Assembly (NCBI GenBank): GCA_002189035.1
Contig: NEEC01000016.1
Location: 62,001-126,000, forward strand
Origin: Utricularia gibba
Taxonomy: Eukaryota; Streptophyta; Magnoliopsida; Lamiales; Lentibulariaceae
Direction: 5' to 3'
DNA length: 64,000 bases
Shown: in pieces, positions 33,981-48,900 of the stretch
How the letters are laid out: every line of letters starts with the position of its first letter
Numbering within the stretch: the stretch's first letter is position 1
Position numbers and translations under genes: made by a program
Notes under the pieces: generated by a model
Told to the model about the DNA's origin: nothing
What the model saw: only the letters and a program-made list of their open reading frames with translations
Database searches by the model: none

Positions 33981-36900
33981 CATTCGAGCTTCGAACTTTC
34001 CTCGGATGGGCGAACTCCAACACGAAAAACGATCGTCTCAGAATGAGCTTCGAAACGGTATGCTGTGTGTCGCGTGACTCTAAACGGTTTGGACGATGTG
34101 GCGTCAATGGCGAAGGCTGCGCGAGGCCACCCCTTAATGTAGGAATTCCCAGGGCCCGAGCACACTCGGAGAAACGCATGAGAATGCCGCGAAATTCAAG
34201 ATTTTACATATATTAACGAATCACGCGTGTTTCGCAAGCCGAGATTAGTTTTCGCATAAAAACGAGCAAAGGAGTCAACGTCCCAATGGCTAGGCCATTT
34301 TGTGACACCATTCAAGGCTTATATAGGGCCATCCGTTCGAGCTTCGAACTTTCCTCGGATGGGCGTTCCCAACACGAAAAACGATCGTCTCAGAATGAGC
34401 TTCGAAACGGTATGCTGTGTGTCGCGTGACTCTAAACGGTTTGGACGATGTGGCGTCAATGGCGAAGGCTGCGCGAGGCCACCCCTTGGTGTAGGAATTC
34501 CCAGGGCCCGAGCACACTCGGAGAAACGCATGAGAATGCCGCGAAATTCAAGATTTTGACATATATTAACGAATCACGCGTGTTTCGCAATCCGAGAATA
34601 ATTTTCGCATAAAAACGAGCAAAGGAGTCGCAATGTCCCCAATGGCTAGACCATTTTGTGACACATTGAAGGCTATATAAGGCCATCCGTCGAGCTTCGA
34701 ACTTTCCTCGGATGGGCGAACTCCCAACACGAAAAACGACCGTCTCGGAATGAGCTTCGAAACGGTATGCTGTGTGTCGCGTGACTCTAAACGGTTTGGA
34801 CGATGTGGCGTCAATGGCGAAGGCTGCGCGAGGCCACCCCTTAATGTGGGAATTCCCAGGGCCCGAGCACACTGAGAGAAACGCATGAGAATGCCGCGAA
34901 ATTCAAGATTTTGACATATATTAACGAATCACGCGTGTTTCGCAAGCCGAGAATAATTTTCGCATAAAAACGAGCAAAGGAGTCGCGATGTCCCCAATGG
35001 CTAGACCATTTTGGGACACATTGAAGGCTTATATAGGGCCATCCGTCGAGCTTCGAACTTTCCGGATGGGCGATTTCCCAACACGAAAAACGATCGTCTC
35101 AGAATGAGCTTCGAAACGGTATGCTGTGTGTCGCGTGACTCTAAACGGTTTGGACGATGTGGCGTCAATGGCGAAGGCTGCGCGAGGCCACCCCTTGGTG
35201 TAGGAAGTCCCGGGCCCGAGCACACCCATAGAAACGCATGAGAATGCCGCGAAATTCAAGATTTTGACATATATTAACGAATCACGCGTTTTCGCAATCC
35301 GAGAATTTTCGCATAAAAACGAGCAAAGGAGTCGCAACGTCCCCAATGGCTAGGCCATTTTGTGACACCATTCAAGGCTTATATAGGGCCATCCGTCGAG
35401 CTTCGAACTTTCCTCGGATGGGCTTCCCAACACGAAAAACGATCGTCTCAGAATGAGCTTCGAAACGGTATGCTGTGTGTCGCGTGACTCTAAACGGTTT
35501 GGACGATGTGGCGTCAATGGCGAAGGCTGCGCGAGGCCACCCCTTAATGTAGGAATTCCAGGGCCCGAGCACACTCGGAGAAACGCATGAGAATGCCGCG
35601 AAATTCAAGATTTTGACATATATTAACGAATCACGCGTGTTTCGCAATCCGAGAATAATTTTCGCATAAAAAAACGAGCAAAGGAGTCGCATGTCCCCCA
35701 ATGGCTAGACCATTTTGTGACACCATTCAAGGCTAATATAAGGCCATCCTTCGACTTCGAACTTTCCTCGGATGGGCGAAGCTCCCAACACGAAAAACGA
35801 TCGTCTCAGAATGAGCTTCGAAACGGTATGCTGTGTCGCGTGACTCTAAACGGTTTGGACGATGTGGCGTCAATGGCGAAGGCTGCGCGAGGCCACCCCT
35901 TGGTGTAGGAAGTCCCAGGCCGAGCACACCCATAGAAACGCATGAGAATGCGCGAAATTCAGGATTTTACATATATTAACGAATCACGCGTGTTTCGCAA
36001 TCCGAGAAAATTTTCGCATAAAACGCCAAAGGAGTCGCAACGTCCCCAATGGCTAGGACCATTTTGTGACACCATTCAAGGCTAATATAAGGCCATCCTT
36101 CGAGCTTCGAACTTTCCTCGGATGGGCGAACTTCCAACACGAAAAACGATCGTCTCAGAATGAGCTTCGAAACGGTATGCTGTGTGTCGCGTGACTCTAA
36201 ACGGTTTGGACGATGTGGCGTCAATGGCGAAGGCTGCGCGAGGCCACCCCTTGGTGTAGGAAGTCCCGGGGCCCGAGCACCCGAGAAACGCATGAGAATG
36301 CCGCGAAATTCAAGATTTTGACATATATTAACGAATCACGCGTGTTTCGCAAGCCGAGAATAATTTTCGCATAAAAACGAGCAAAGGAGTCGCAATGTCC
36401 CCAATGGCTAGACCATTTTTTGACACCATTCAAGGCTAATATAAGGCCATCCTTCGAGCTTCGAACTTTCCTCGGATGGGCAAGCTCCCAACACGAAAAA
36501 CGACCGTCTCAGAATGAGCTTCGAAACGGTATGCTGTGTGTCGCGTGACTCTAAACGGTTTGGACGATGTGGCGTCAATGGCGAAGCTGCGCGAGGCCAC
36601 CCCTTAATGTAGGAATTCCCAGGGCCCGAGCACACTCGGAGAAACGCATGAGAATGCCGCGAAATTCAAGATTTTGACATATATTAACGAATCACGCGTG
36701 TTTCGCAAGCCGAGAATTATTTTCGCATAAAAACGAGCAAACGAGTCCCAACGTCCCCAATGGCTAGGCCATTTTGTGACACCATTCAAGGCTTAATATA
36801 GGCCATCCGTCGAGCTTCGAACTTTCCTCGGATGGGCTTCCCAACACGAAAAACGATCGTCTCAGAATGAGCTTCGAAACGGTATGCTGTGTGTCGCGTG

Positions 36901-39900
36901 ACTCTAAACGGTTTGGACGATGTGGCGTCAATGGCGAAGGCTGCGCGAGGCCACCCCTTGGTGTAGGAATTCCCAGGGCCCGAGCACACTCGGAGAAACG
37001 CATGAGAATGCCGCGAAATTCAAGATTTTGACATATATTAACGAATCACGCGTGTTTCGCAAGCCGAGAATTTTCGCATAAAAACGAGCAAAGGAGTCGC
37101 AACGTCCCCAATGGCTAGACCATTTTGTGACACCATTCAAGGCTAATATAAGGCCATCCTTCGAGCTTCGAACTTTCCTCGGATGGGCAAGCTCCCAACA
37201 CGAAAAACGACCGTCTCAGAATGAGCTTCGAAACGTATGCTTTGTGTCGCGTGACTCTAAACGTTTGGAAGATGTGGCGTCAATTGCGAAGGCTGCGCGA
37301 GGCCACCCCTTAATGTAGGAATTCCCAGGGCCCGAGCACACTCGGAGAAACGCATGAGAATGCCGCGAAATTCAAGATTTTGACATATATTAACGAATCA
37401 CGCGTGTTTCGCAATCCGAGAATAATTTTCGCATAAAAACGAGCAAAGGAGTCGCGATGTCCCCAATGGCTAGACCATTTTGGGACACATTGAAGGCTAA
37501 TATAAGGCCATCCGTCGAGCTTCGAACTTTCCTCGGATGGGCGAACTCCCAACACGAAAAACGACCGTCTCGGAATGAGCTTCGAAACGGTATGCTGTGT
37601 CGCGTGACTCTAAACGGTTTGGACGATGTGGCGTCAATGGCGAAGGCTGCGCGAGGCCACCCCTTAATGTAGGAATTCCCAGGGCCCGAGCACACTGAGA
37701 AACGCATGAGAATGCCGCGAAATTCAAGATTTTGACATATATTAACGAATCACGCGTGTTTCGCAATCCGAGAATAATTTTCGCATAAAAACGAGCAAAG
37801 GAGTCGCGATGTCCCCAATGGCTAGACCATTTTGACACCATTCAAGGCTTATATAGGCCATCCGTCGAGCTTCGAACTTTCCTCGGATGGGCGAACTCCC
37901 AACACGAAAAACGATCGTCTCAGAATGAGCTTCGAAACGGTATGCTGTGTGTCGCGTGACTCTAAACGGTTTGGACGATGTGGCGTCAATGGCGAAGGCT
38001 GCGCGAGGCCACCCCTTGGTGTAGGAATTCCCAGGGCCCGAGCACACTCGGAGAAACGCATGAGAATGCCGCGAAATTCAAGATTTTGACATATATTAAC
38101 GAATCACGCGTGTTTCGCAAGCCGAGAAAATTTTCGCATAAAAACGAGCAAAGAGTCGCAACGTCCCCAATGGCTAGGCCATTTTGTGACACCATTCAAG
38201 GCTTATATAGGGCCATCCGTCGAGCTTCGAACTTTCCTCGGATGGGCGACTCCCAACACGAAAAACGACCGTCTCGGAATGAGCTTCGAAACGGTATGCT
38301 GTGTGTCGCGTGACTCTAAACGGTTTGGACGATGTGGCGTCAATGGCGAAGGCTGCGCGAGGCCACCCCTTGGTGTAGGAATTCCGCCCGAGCACACTAG
38401 GAGAAACGCATGAGAATGCCGCGAAATTCAAGATTTTGACATATATTAACGAATCACGCGTGTTTCGCAAGCCGAGAATAATTTTCGCATAAAAACGAGC
38501 AAACGAGTCGCAACGTCCCCAATGGCTAGGCCATTTGTGACACCATTGAAGGCTTATATAGGCCATCCGTCGAGCTTCGAACTTTCCTCGGATGGCGAAC
38601 TCCCAACACGAAAACGATCGTCTCAGAATGAGCTTCGAAACGGTATGCTGTGTGTCGCGTGACTCTAAACGGTTGGAATGTGGCGTCAATGGCGAAGGCT
38701 GCGCGAGGCCACCCCTTAATGTAGGAATTCCAGGGCCCGAGCACACTCGGAGAAACGCATGAGAATGCCGCGAAATTCAAGATTTTGACATATATTAACG
38801 AATCACGCGTGTTTCGCAAGCCGAGAACAATTTTCGCATAAAAACGAGCAAACGAGTCCCAACGTCCCCAATGGCTAGGCCATTTTGTGACACCATTCAA
38901 GGCTTATATAGGGCCATCCGTCGAGCTTCGAACTTTCCTCGGATGGCGAACTCCCAACACGAAAAACGATCGTCTCAGAATGAGCTTCGAAACGGTATGC
39001 TGTGTGTCGCGTGACTCTAAACGGTTTGGACGATGTGGCGTCAATTGCGAAGGCTGCGCGAGGCCACCCCTTAATGTAGGAATTCCAGGGCCCGAGCACA
39101 CTCGGAGAAACGCATGAGAATGCCGCGAAATTCAAGATTTTGACATATATTAACGAATCACGCGTGTTTCGCAATCCGAGAATAATTTTCGCATAAAAAC
39201 GAGCAAAGGAGTCGCGATGTCCCCAATGGCTAGACCATTTGTGACACCATTCAAGGCTAATATAAGGCCATCCTTCGAGCTTCGAACTTTCCTCGGATGG
39301 GCGAGCTCCCAACACGAAAAACGATCGTCTCAGAATGAGCTTCGAAACGGTATGCTGTGTTGTCGCGTGACTCTAAACGGTTTGGACGATGTGGCGTCAA
39401 TGGCGAAGGCTGCGCGAGGCCACCCTTGGTGTAGGAAGTCCCAGCCCGAGCACACCCGAGAAACGCATGAGAATGCCGCGAAATTCAGATTTTGACATAT
39501 ATTAACGAATCACGCGTTTCGCAAGCCGAGAAAAATTTTCGCATAAAAACGAGCAAAAGGAGTCGCGTCCCCAATGGCTAGACCATTTTGTGACACCATT
39601 CAAGGCTTATATAGGGCCATCCTTCGAGCTTCGAACTTTCCTCGGATGGGCGAACTTCCAACACGAAAAAACGATCGTCTCAGAATGAGCTTCGAAACGG
39701 TATGCTGTGTGTCGCGTGACTCTAAACGGTTTGGACGATGTGGCGTCAATGGCGAAGGCTGCGCGAGGCCACCCCTTGTGTAGGAAGTCCCGGGCCCGAG
39801 CACACCGAGAAACGCATGAGAATGCCGCGAAATTCAAGATTTTGACATATATTAACGAATCACGCGTGTTTCGCAAGCCGAGAACAATTTTCGCATAAAA

Positions 39901-42900
39901 ACGAGCAAAGGAGTCGCAACGTCCCCAATGGCTAGACCATTTTGTGACACCATTGAAGGCTTATATAGGGCCATCCGTCGAGCTTCGAACTTTCCTCGGA
40001 TGGGCGAGCTCCCAACACGAAAAACGACCGTCTCGGAATGAGCTTCGAAACGGTATGCTGTGTGTCGCGTGACTCTAAACGGTTTGGACGATGTGGCGTC
40101 AATGGCGAAGGCTGCGCGAGGCCACCCCTTAATGTAGGAATTCCCAGGGCCCGAGCACACTCGGAGAAACGCATGAGAATGCCGCGAAATTCAAGATTTT
40201 GACATATATTAACGAATCACGCGTGTTTCGCAAGCCGAGAAACAATTTTCGCATAAAAACGAGCAAACGAGTCCCAACGTCCCCAATGGCTAGGCCATTT
40301 TGTGACACCATTCAAGGCTTATATAGGGCCATCCGTCGAGCTTCGAACTTTCCTCGGATGGGCGAACTTCCAACACGAAAAACGATCGTCTCAGAATGAG
40401 CTTCGAAACGTATGCTGTGTGTCGCGTGACTCTAAACGGTTTGGACGATGTGGCGTCAATGCGAAGGCTGCGCGAGGCCACCCCTTAATGTAGGAATTCC
40501 CAGGGCCCGAGCACACTAGAAACGCATGAGAATGCCGCGAAATTCAAGATTTTGACATATATTAACGAATCACGCGTGTTTCGCAATCCGAGAATAATTT
40601 TCGCATAAAAACGAGCAAAGGAGTCGCGATGTCCCCAATGGCTAGCCATTTTGGGACACCATTCAAGCTTATATAGGGCCATCCGTCGAGCTTCGAACTT
40701 TCCTCGGATGGGCGAACTCCCAACACGAAAAACGATCGTCTCAGAATGAGCTTCGAAACGGTATGCTGTGTGTCGCGTGACTCTAAACGGTTTGGACGAT
40801 GTGGCGTCAATGGCGAAGGCTGCGCGAGGCACCCCTTAATGTAGGAAGTCCCAGGGCCGAGCACACTAGAAACGCATGAGAATGCCGCGAAATTCAAGAT
40901 TTTGACATATATTAACGAATCACGCGTGTTTCGCAAGCCGAGAACAATTTTCGCATAAAAACGAGCAAACGAGCCAACGTCCCCAATGGCTAGGCCATTT
41001 TGACACCATTCAAGGCTTATATAGGGCCATCCGTCGAGCTTCGAACTTTCCTCGGATGGGCGAACTCCCAACACGAAAAACGATCGTCTCAGAATGAGCT
41101 TCGAAACGGTATGCTGTGTGTCGCGTGACTCTAAACGGTTTGGAATGTGGCGTCAATTGGCGAAGGCTGCGCGAGGCCACCCCTTAATGTAGGAATTCCC
41201 AGGGCCCGAGCACACTCGGAGAAACGCATGAGAATGCCGCGAAATTCAAGATTTTGACATATATTAACGAATCACGCGTGTTTCGCAAGCCGAGAATAAT
41301 TTTCGCATAAAAACGAGCAAAGGAGTCGCGATGTCCCCAATGGCTAGACCATTTTGTGACCATTCAAGGCTATATAAGGCCATCCTTCGAGCTTCGAACT
41401 TTCCTCGGATGGGCGAGCTCCCAACACGAAAAACGATCGTCTCAGAATGAGCTTCGAAACGGTATGCTGTGTGTCGCGTGACTCTAAACGGTTTGGACGA
41501 TGTGGCGTCAATGGCGAAGGCTGCGCGAGGCCACCCCTTGGTGTAGGAATTCCAGGCCCGAGCACACCCGAGAAACGCATGAGAATGCCGCGAAATTCAA
41601 GATTTTGACATATATTAACGAATCACGCGTGTTTCGCAAGCCGAGAAAATTTTCGCATAAAAACGAGCAAAGGAGTCGCAACGTCCCCAATGGCTAGACC
41701 ATTTTGTGACACCATTCAAGGCTATATAAGGCCATCCTTCGAGCTTCGAACTTTCCTCGGATGGGCGAACTCCCAACACGAAAAACGATCGTCTCAGAAT
41801 GAGCTTCGAAACGGTATGCTGTGTGTCGCGTGACTCTAAACGGTTTGGACGATGTGGCGTCAATGGCGAAGGCTGCGCGAGGCCACCCCTTGGTGTAGGA
41901 AGTCCCGGGGCCCGAGCACACCCTAGAAACGCATGAGAATGCCGCGAAATTCAAGATTTTGACATATATTAACGAATCACGCGTGTTTCGCAAGCCGAGA
42001 ATAATTTTCGCATAAAAACGAGCAAAGGAGTCGCAACGTCCCCAATGGCTAGACCATTTTGTGACACCATTGAAGGCTTATATAGGCCATCCGTCGAGCT
42101 TCGAACTTTCCTCGGATGGGCGACTCCCAACACGAAAAACGACCGTCTCAGAATGAGCTTCGAAACGGTATGCTGTGTGTCGCGTGACTCTAAACGGTTT
42201 GGACGATGTGGCGTCAATGGCGAAGGCTGCGCGAGGCCACCCCTTAATGTAGGAATTCCCAGGGCCCGAGCACACTCGGAGAAACGCATGAGAATGCCGC
42301 GAAATTCAAGATTTTGACATATATTAACGAATCACGCGTGTTTCGCAAGCCGAGAAATTTTCGCATAAAAACGAGCAAACGAGTCCCAACGTCCCCAATG
42401 GCTAGGCCATTTGTGACACCATTCAAGGCTTATATAGGCCATCCGTCGAGCTTCGAACTTTCCTCGGATGGGCGAACTCCCAACACGAAAAACGACCGTC
42501 TCAGAATGAGCTTCGAAACGGTATGCTGTGTGTCGCGTGACTCTAAACGGTTTGGACGATGTGGCGTCAATGGCGAAGGCTGCGCGAGGCCACCCCTTAA
42601 TGTAGGAATTCCCAGGGCCCGAGCACACTCGAGAAACGCATGAGAATGCCGCGAAATTCAAGATTTTGACATATATTAACGAATCACGCGTGTTTCGCAA
42701 GCCGAGAATTATTTTCGCATAAAAACGAGCAAACGAGTCCCAACGTCCCCAATGGCTAGGCCATTTTGTGACACCATTCAAGGCTTATATAGGGCCATCC
42801 GTTGAGCTTCGAACTTTCCTCGGATGGGCTCCCAACACGAAAAACGATCGTCTCAGAATGAGCTTCGAAACGGTATGCTGTGTGTCGCGTGACTCTAAAC

Positions 42901-45900
42901 TTTGGACGATGTGGCGTCAATGGCGAAGGCTGCGCGAGGCCACCCCTTGGTGTAGGAATTCCCAGGGCCCGAGCACACTCGGAGAAACGCATGAGAATGC
43001 CGCGAAATTCAAGATTTTGACATATATTAACGAATCACGCGTGTTTCGCAAGCCGAGAATTATTTTCGCATAAAAACGAGCAAAAGGAGTCGCAATGTCC
43101 CCAATGGCTAGACCATTTTGTGACACCATTGAAGGCTAATATAGGCCATCCTTCGAGCTTCGAACTTTCCTCGGATGGGCAAGCTCCCAACACGAAAAAC
43201 GACCGTCTCAGAATGAGCTTCGAAACGGTATGCTGTGTGTCGCGTGACTCTAAACGGTTTGGACGATGTGGCGTCAATGGCGAAGGCTGCGCGAGGCCAC
43301 CCCTTAATGTAGGAATTCCCAGGGCCCGAGCACACTCGGAGAAACGCATGAGAATGCCGCGAAATTCAAGATTTTGACATATATTAACGAATCACGCGTG
43401 TTTCGCAATCCGAGAATAATTTTCGCATAAAAACGAGCAAAGGAGTCGCAATGTCCCCAATGGCTAGACCATTTTTGGACACCATTGAAGGCTAATATAG
43501 GCCATCCTTCGAGCTTCGAACTTTCCTCGGATGGGCGAACTCCCAACACGAAAAACGACCGTCTCGGAATGAGCTTCGAAACGGTATGCTGTGTGTCGCG
43601 TGACTCTAAACGGTTTGGACGATGTGGCGTCAATGGCGAAGGCTGCGCGAGGCCACCCCTTGGTGTAGGAATTCCCAGGCCCGAGCACACGGAGAAACGC
43701 ATGAGAATGCCGCGAAATTCAAGATTTTGACATATATTAACGAATCACGCGTGTTTCGCAAGCCGAGAATAATTTTCGCATAAAAACGAGCAAAGGAGTC
43801 GCAACGTCCCCAATGGCCCATTTTGTGACACCATTCAAGGCTTATATAGGGCCATCCGTCGAGCTTCGAACTTTCCTCGGATGGGCAACTCCCAACACGA
43901 AAAACGATCGTCTCAGAATGAGCTTCGAAACGGTATGCTGTGTGTCGCGTGACTCTAAACGGTTTGGACGATGTGGCGTCAATGGCGAAGGCTGCGCGAG
44001 GCCACCCCTTAATGTAGGAATTCCCAGGGCCCGAGCACACTCGGAGAAACGCATGAGAATGCCGCGAAATTCAAGATTTTGACATATATTAACGAATCAC
44101 GCGTGTTTCGCAATCCGAGAACAATTTTCGCATAAAAACGAGCAACGAGTCGCAACGTCCCCAATGGCTAGGCCATTTTGTGACACCATTCAAGGCTTAT
44201 ATAGGGCCATCCGTCGAGCTTCGAACTTTCCTCGGATGGGCGAACCCAACACGAAAAACGACCGTCTCAGAATGAGCTTCGAAACGGTATGCTGTGTGTC
44301 GCGTGACTCTAAACGGTTTGGACGATGTGGCGTCAATGGCGAAGGCTGCGCGAGGCCACCCTTAATGTAGGAATTCCCAGGGCCCGAGCACACTCGAGAA
44401 ACGCATGAGAATGCCGCGAAATTCAAGATTTTGACATATATTAACGAATCACGCGTTTTCGCAAGCCGAGAATTATTTTCGCATAAAAACGAGCAAACGA
44501 GTCCCAACGTCCCCAATGGCTAGGCCATTTTGTGACACCATTCAAGGCTTATATAGGCCATCCGTCGAGCTTCGAACTTTCCTCGGATGGGCGACCCCAA
44601 CACGAAAAACGATCGTCTCAGAATGAGCTTCGAAACGGTATGCTGTGTCGCGTGACTCTAAACGGTTTGGACGATGTGGCGTCAATGGCGAAGGCTGCGC
44701 GAGGCCACCCCTTGGTGTAGGAAGTCCCAGGCCCGAGCACACCCGGAGAAACGCATGAGAATGCCGCGAAATTCAAGATTTTGACATATATTAACGAATC
44801 ACGCGTGTTTCGCAAGCCGAGAAATTTTCGCATAAAAACGAGCAAAGGAGTCGCAACGTCCCCAATGGCTAGGCCATTTTGTGACACCATTCAAGGCTTA
44901 TATAGGGCCATCCGTCGAGCTTCGAACTTTCCTCGGATGGGCGACTCCCAACACGAAAAACGATCGTCTCAGAATGAGCTTCGAAACGGTATGCTGTGTT
45001 CGCGTGACTCTAAACGGTTTGGACGATGTGGCGTCAATGGCGAAGGCTGCGCGAGGCCACCCCTTAATGTAGGAATTCCCAGGGCCCGAGCACACTCGAG
45101 AAACGCATGAGAATGCCGCGAAATTCAAGATTTTGACATATATTAACGAATCACGCGTGTTTCGCAATCCGAGAATAATTTTCGCATAAAAACGAGCAAA
45201 GGAGTCGCAATGTCCCCAATGGCTAGACCATTTTGTGACACCATTCAAGGCTAATATAAGGCCATCCTTCGAGCTTCGAACTTTCCTCGGATGGGCGAAC
45301 TCCCAACACGAAAAACGACCGTCTCAGAATGAGCTTCGAAACGGTATGCTGTGTGTCGCGTGACTCTAAACGGTTTGGACGATGTGGCGTCAATGGCGAA
45401 GGCTGCGCGAGGCCACCCCTTGGTGTAGGAAGTCCCGCCCGAGCACACCCTAGAAACGCATGAGAATGCCGCGAAATTCAAGATTTTGACATATATTAAC
45501 GAATCACGCGTGTTTCGCAAGCCGAGAAAATTTTCGCATAAAAACGAGCAAAGGAGTCCAACGTCCCCAATGGCTAGACCATTTTGTGACCATTCAAGGC
45601 TATATAAGGCCATCCTTCGAGCTTCGAACTTTCCTCGGATGGGCGAACTCCCAACACGAAAAACGACCGTCTCAGAATGAGCTTCGAAACGGTATGCTGT
45701 GTGTCGCGTGACTCTAAACGGTTTGGACGATGTGGCGTCAATGGCGAAGGCTGCGCGAGGCCACCCCTTGGTGTAGGAAGTCCCGGGCCCGAGCACACCC
45801 GAGAAACGCATGAGAATGCCGCGAAATTCAAGATTTTGACATATATTAACGAATCACGCGTGTTTCGCAAGCCGAGAATAATTTTCGCATAAAAACGAGC

Positions 45901-48900
45901 AAAGGAGTCGCAACGTCCCCAATGGCTAGCCATTTTGTGACACCATTCAAGGCTTATATAGGGCCATCCGTCGAGCTTCGAACTTTCCTCGGATGGGCAA
46001 CTCCCAACACGAAAAACGACCGTCTCAGAATGAGCTTCGAAACGGTATGCTGTGTGTCGCGTGACTCTAAACGGTTTGGACGATGTGGCGTCAATGGCGA
46101 AGGCTGCGCGAGGCCACCCCTTTGTAGGAATTCCCAGGGCCCGAGCACACTCGGAGAAACGCATGAGAATGCCGCGAAATTCAAGATTTTGACATATATT
46201 AACGAATCACGCGTGTTTCGCAAGCCGAGAAGTTTTCGCATAAAAACGAGCAAACGAGTCCCAACGTCCCCAATGGCTAGGCCATTTTGTGACACCATTC
46301 AAGGCTTATATAGGGCCATCCGTCGAGCTTCGAACTTTCCTCGGATGGGCGAACTCCCAACACGAAAAACGACCGTCTCGGAATGAGCTTCGAAACGGTA
46401 TGCTGTGTGCGCGTGACTCTAAACGGTTTGGACGATGTGGCGTCAATGGCGAAGGCTGCGCGAGGCCACCCCTTAATGTAGGAATTCCCAGGGCCCGAGC
46501 ACACTCGGAGAAACGCATGAGAATGCCGCGAAATTCAAGATTTTGACATATATTAACGAATCACGCGTGTTTCGCAAGCCGAGAACAATTTTCGCATAAA
46601 AACGAGCAAAGGAGTCGCAACGTCCCCAATGGCTAGGCCATTTTGTGACACCATTCAAGGCTTATATAGGGCCATCCGTCGAGCTTCGAACTTTCCTCGG
46701 ATGGGCGACTCCCAACACGAAAAACGATCGTCTCAGAATGAGCTTCGAAACGGTATGCTGTGTGTCGCGTGACTCTAAACGGTTTGGACGATGTGGCGTC
46801 AATGGCGAAGGCTGCGCGAGGCCACCCCTTAATGTAGGAATTCCCAGGGCCCGAGCACACTCGGAGAAACGCATGAGAATGCCGCGAAATTCAAGATTTT
46901 GACATATATTAACGAATCACGCGTGTTTCGCAATCCGAGAATAATTTTCGCATAAAAACGAGCAAAGGAGTCGCAACGTCCCCAATGGCTAGCCATTTTG
47001 TGACACCATTCAAGGCTAATATAAGGCCATCCTTCGAGCTTCGAACTTTCCTCGGATGGGCAACTCCCAACACGAAAAACGATCGTCTCAGAATGAGCTT
47101 CGAAACGGTATGCTGTGTGTCGCGTGACTCTAAACGGTTTGGACGATGTGGCGTCAATGGCGAAGGCTGCGCGAGGCCACCCCTTGGTGTAGGAATTCCC
47201 AGGGCCCGAGCACACCCTAGAAACGCATGAGAATGCCGCGAAATTCAAGATTTTGACATATATTAACGAATCACGCGTGTTTCGCAAGCCGAGAAAAATT
47301 TTCGCATAAAAACGAGCAAAGGAGTCGCAACGTCCCCAATGGCTAGACCATTTTGTGACACCATTCAAGGCTATATAGGGCCATCCGTCGAGCTTCGAAC
47401 TTTCCTCGGATGGGCGAACTCCCAACACGAAAAACGATCGTCTCAGAATGAGCTTCGAAACGGTATGCTGTGTGTCGCGTGACTCTAAACGGTTTGGACG
47501 ATGTGGCGTCAATGGCGAAGGCTGCGCGAGGCCACCCCTTGGTGTAGGAAGTCCCGGGCCCGAGCACACCCGAGAAACGCATGAGAATGCCGCGAAATTC
47601 AAGATTTGACATATATTAACGAATCACGCGTGTTTCGCAAGCCGAGAATAATTTTCGCATAAAAACGAGCAAAGGAGTCGCAATGTCCCAATGGCTAGAC
47701 CATTTTGTGACACCATTGAAGGCTATATAAGGCCATCCTTCGAGCTTCGAACTTTCCTCGGATGGGCAACTCCCAACACGAAAAACGACCGTCTCAGAAT
47801 GAGCTTCGAAACGGTATGCTGTGTGTCGCGTGACTCTAAACGGTTTGGACGATGTGGCGTCAATGGCGAAGGCTGCGCGAGGCCACCCCTTAATGTAGGA
47901 ATTCCCAGGGCCCGAGCACACTCGGAGAAACGCATGAGAATGCCGCGAAATTCAAGATTTTGACATATATTAACGAATCACGCGTGTTTCGCAAGCCGAG
48001 AAAATTTTCGCATAAAAACGAGCAAAGGAGTCCAACGTCCCCAATGGCTAGGCCATTTTGTGACACCATTCAAGGCTTATATAGGGCCATCCGTCGAGCT
48101 TCGAACTTTCCTCGGATGGGCGAACTTCCAACACGAAAAACGACCGTCTCAGAATGAGCTTCGAAACGGTATGCTGTGTGTCGCGTGACTCTAAACGGTT
48201 TGGACGATGTGGCGTCAATGGCGAAGGCTGCGCGAGGCCACCCCTTGGTGTAGGAATTCCCAGGGCCCGAGCACACTCGGAGAAACGCATGAGAATGCCG
48301 CGAAATTCAAGATTTTGACATATATTAACGAATCACGCGTGTTTCGCAATCCGAGAATAATTTTCGCATAAAAACGAGCAAAGGAGTCGCAACGTCCCCA
48401 ATGGCTAGGCCATTTTGTGACACCATTGAAGGCTTATATAGGGCCATCCGTCGAGCTTCGAACTTTCCTCGGATGGGCGACTCCCAACACGAAAAACGAC
48501 CGTCTCGGAATGAGCTTCGAAACGGTATGCTGTGTGTCGCGTGACTCTAAACGGTTTGGACGATGTGGCGTCAATGGCGAAGGCTGCGCGAGGCCACCCC
48601 TTGGTGTAGGAATTCCCAGGGCCCGAGCACACTCGGAGAAACGCATGAGAATGCCGCGAAATTCAAGATTTTGACATATATTAACGAATCACGCGTGTTT
48701 CGCAAGCCGAGAATAATTTTCGCATAAAAACGAGCAAAGGAGTCGCAACGTCCCCAATGGCTAGACCATTTTGGACACCATTGAAGGCTATATAGGGCCA
48801 TCCTTCGAGCTTCGAACTTTCCGGATGGGCGAACTCCCAACACGAAAAACGACCGTCTCGGAATGAGCTTCGAAACGGTATGCTGTGTGTCGCGTGACTC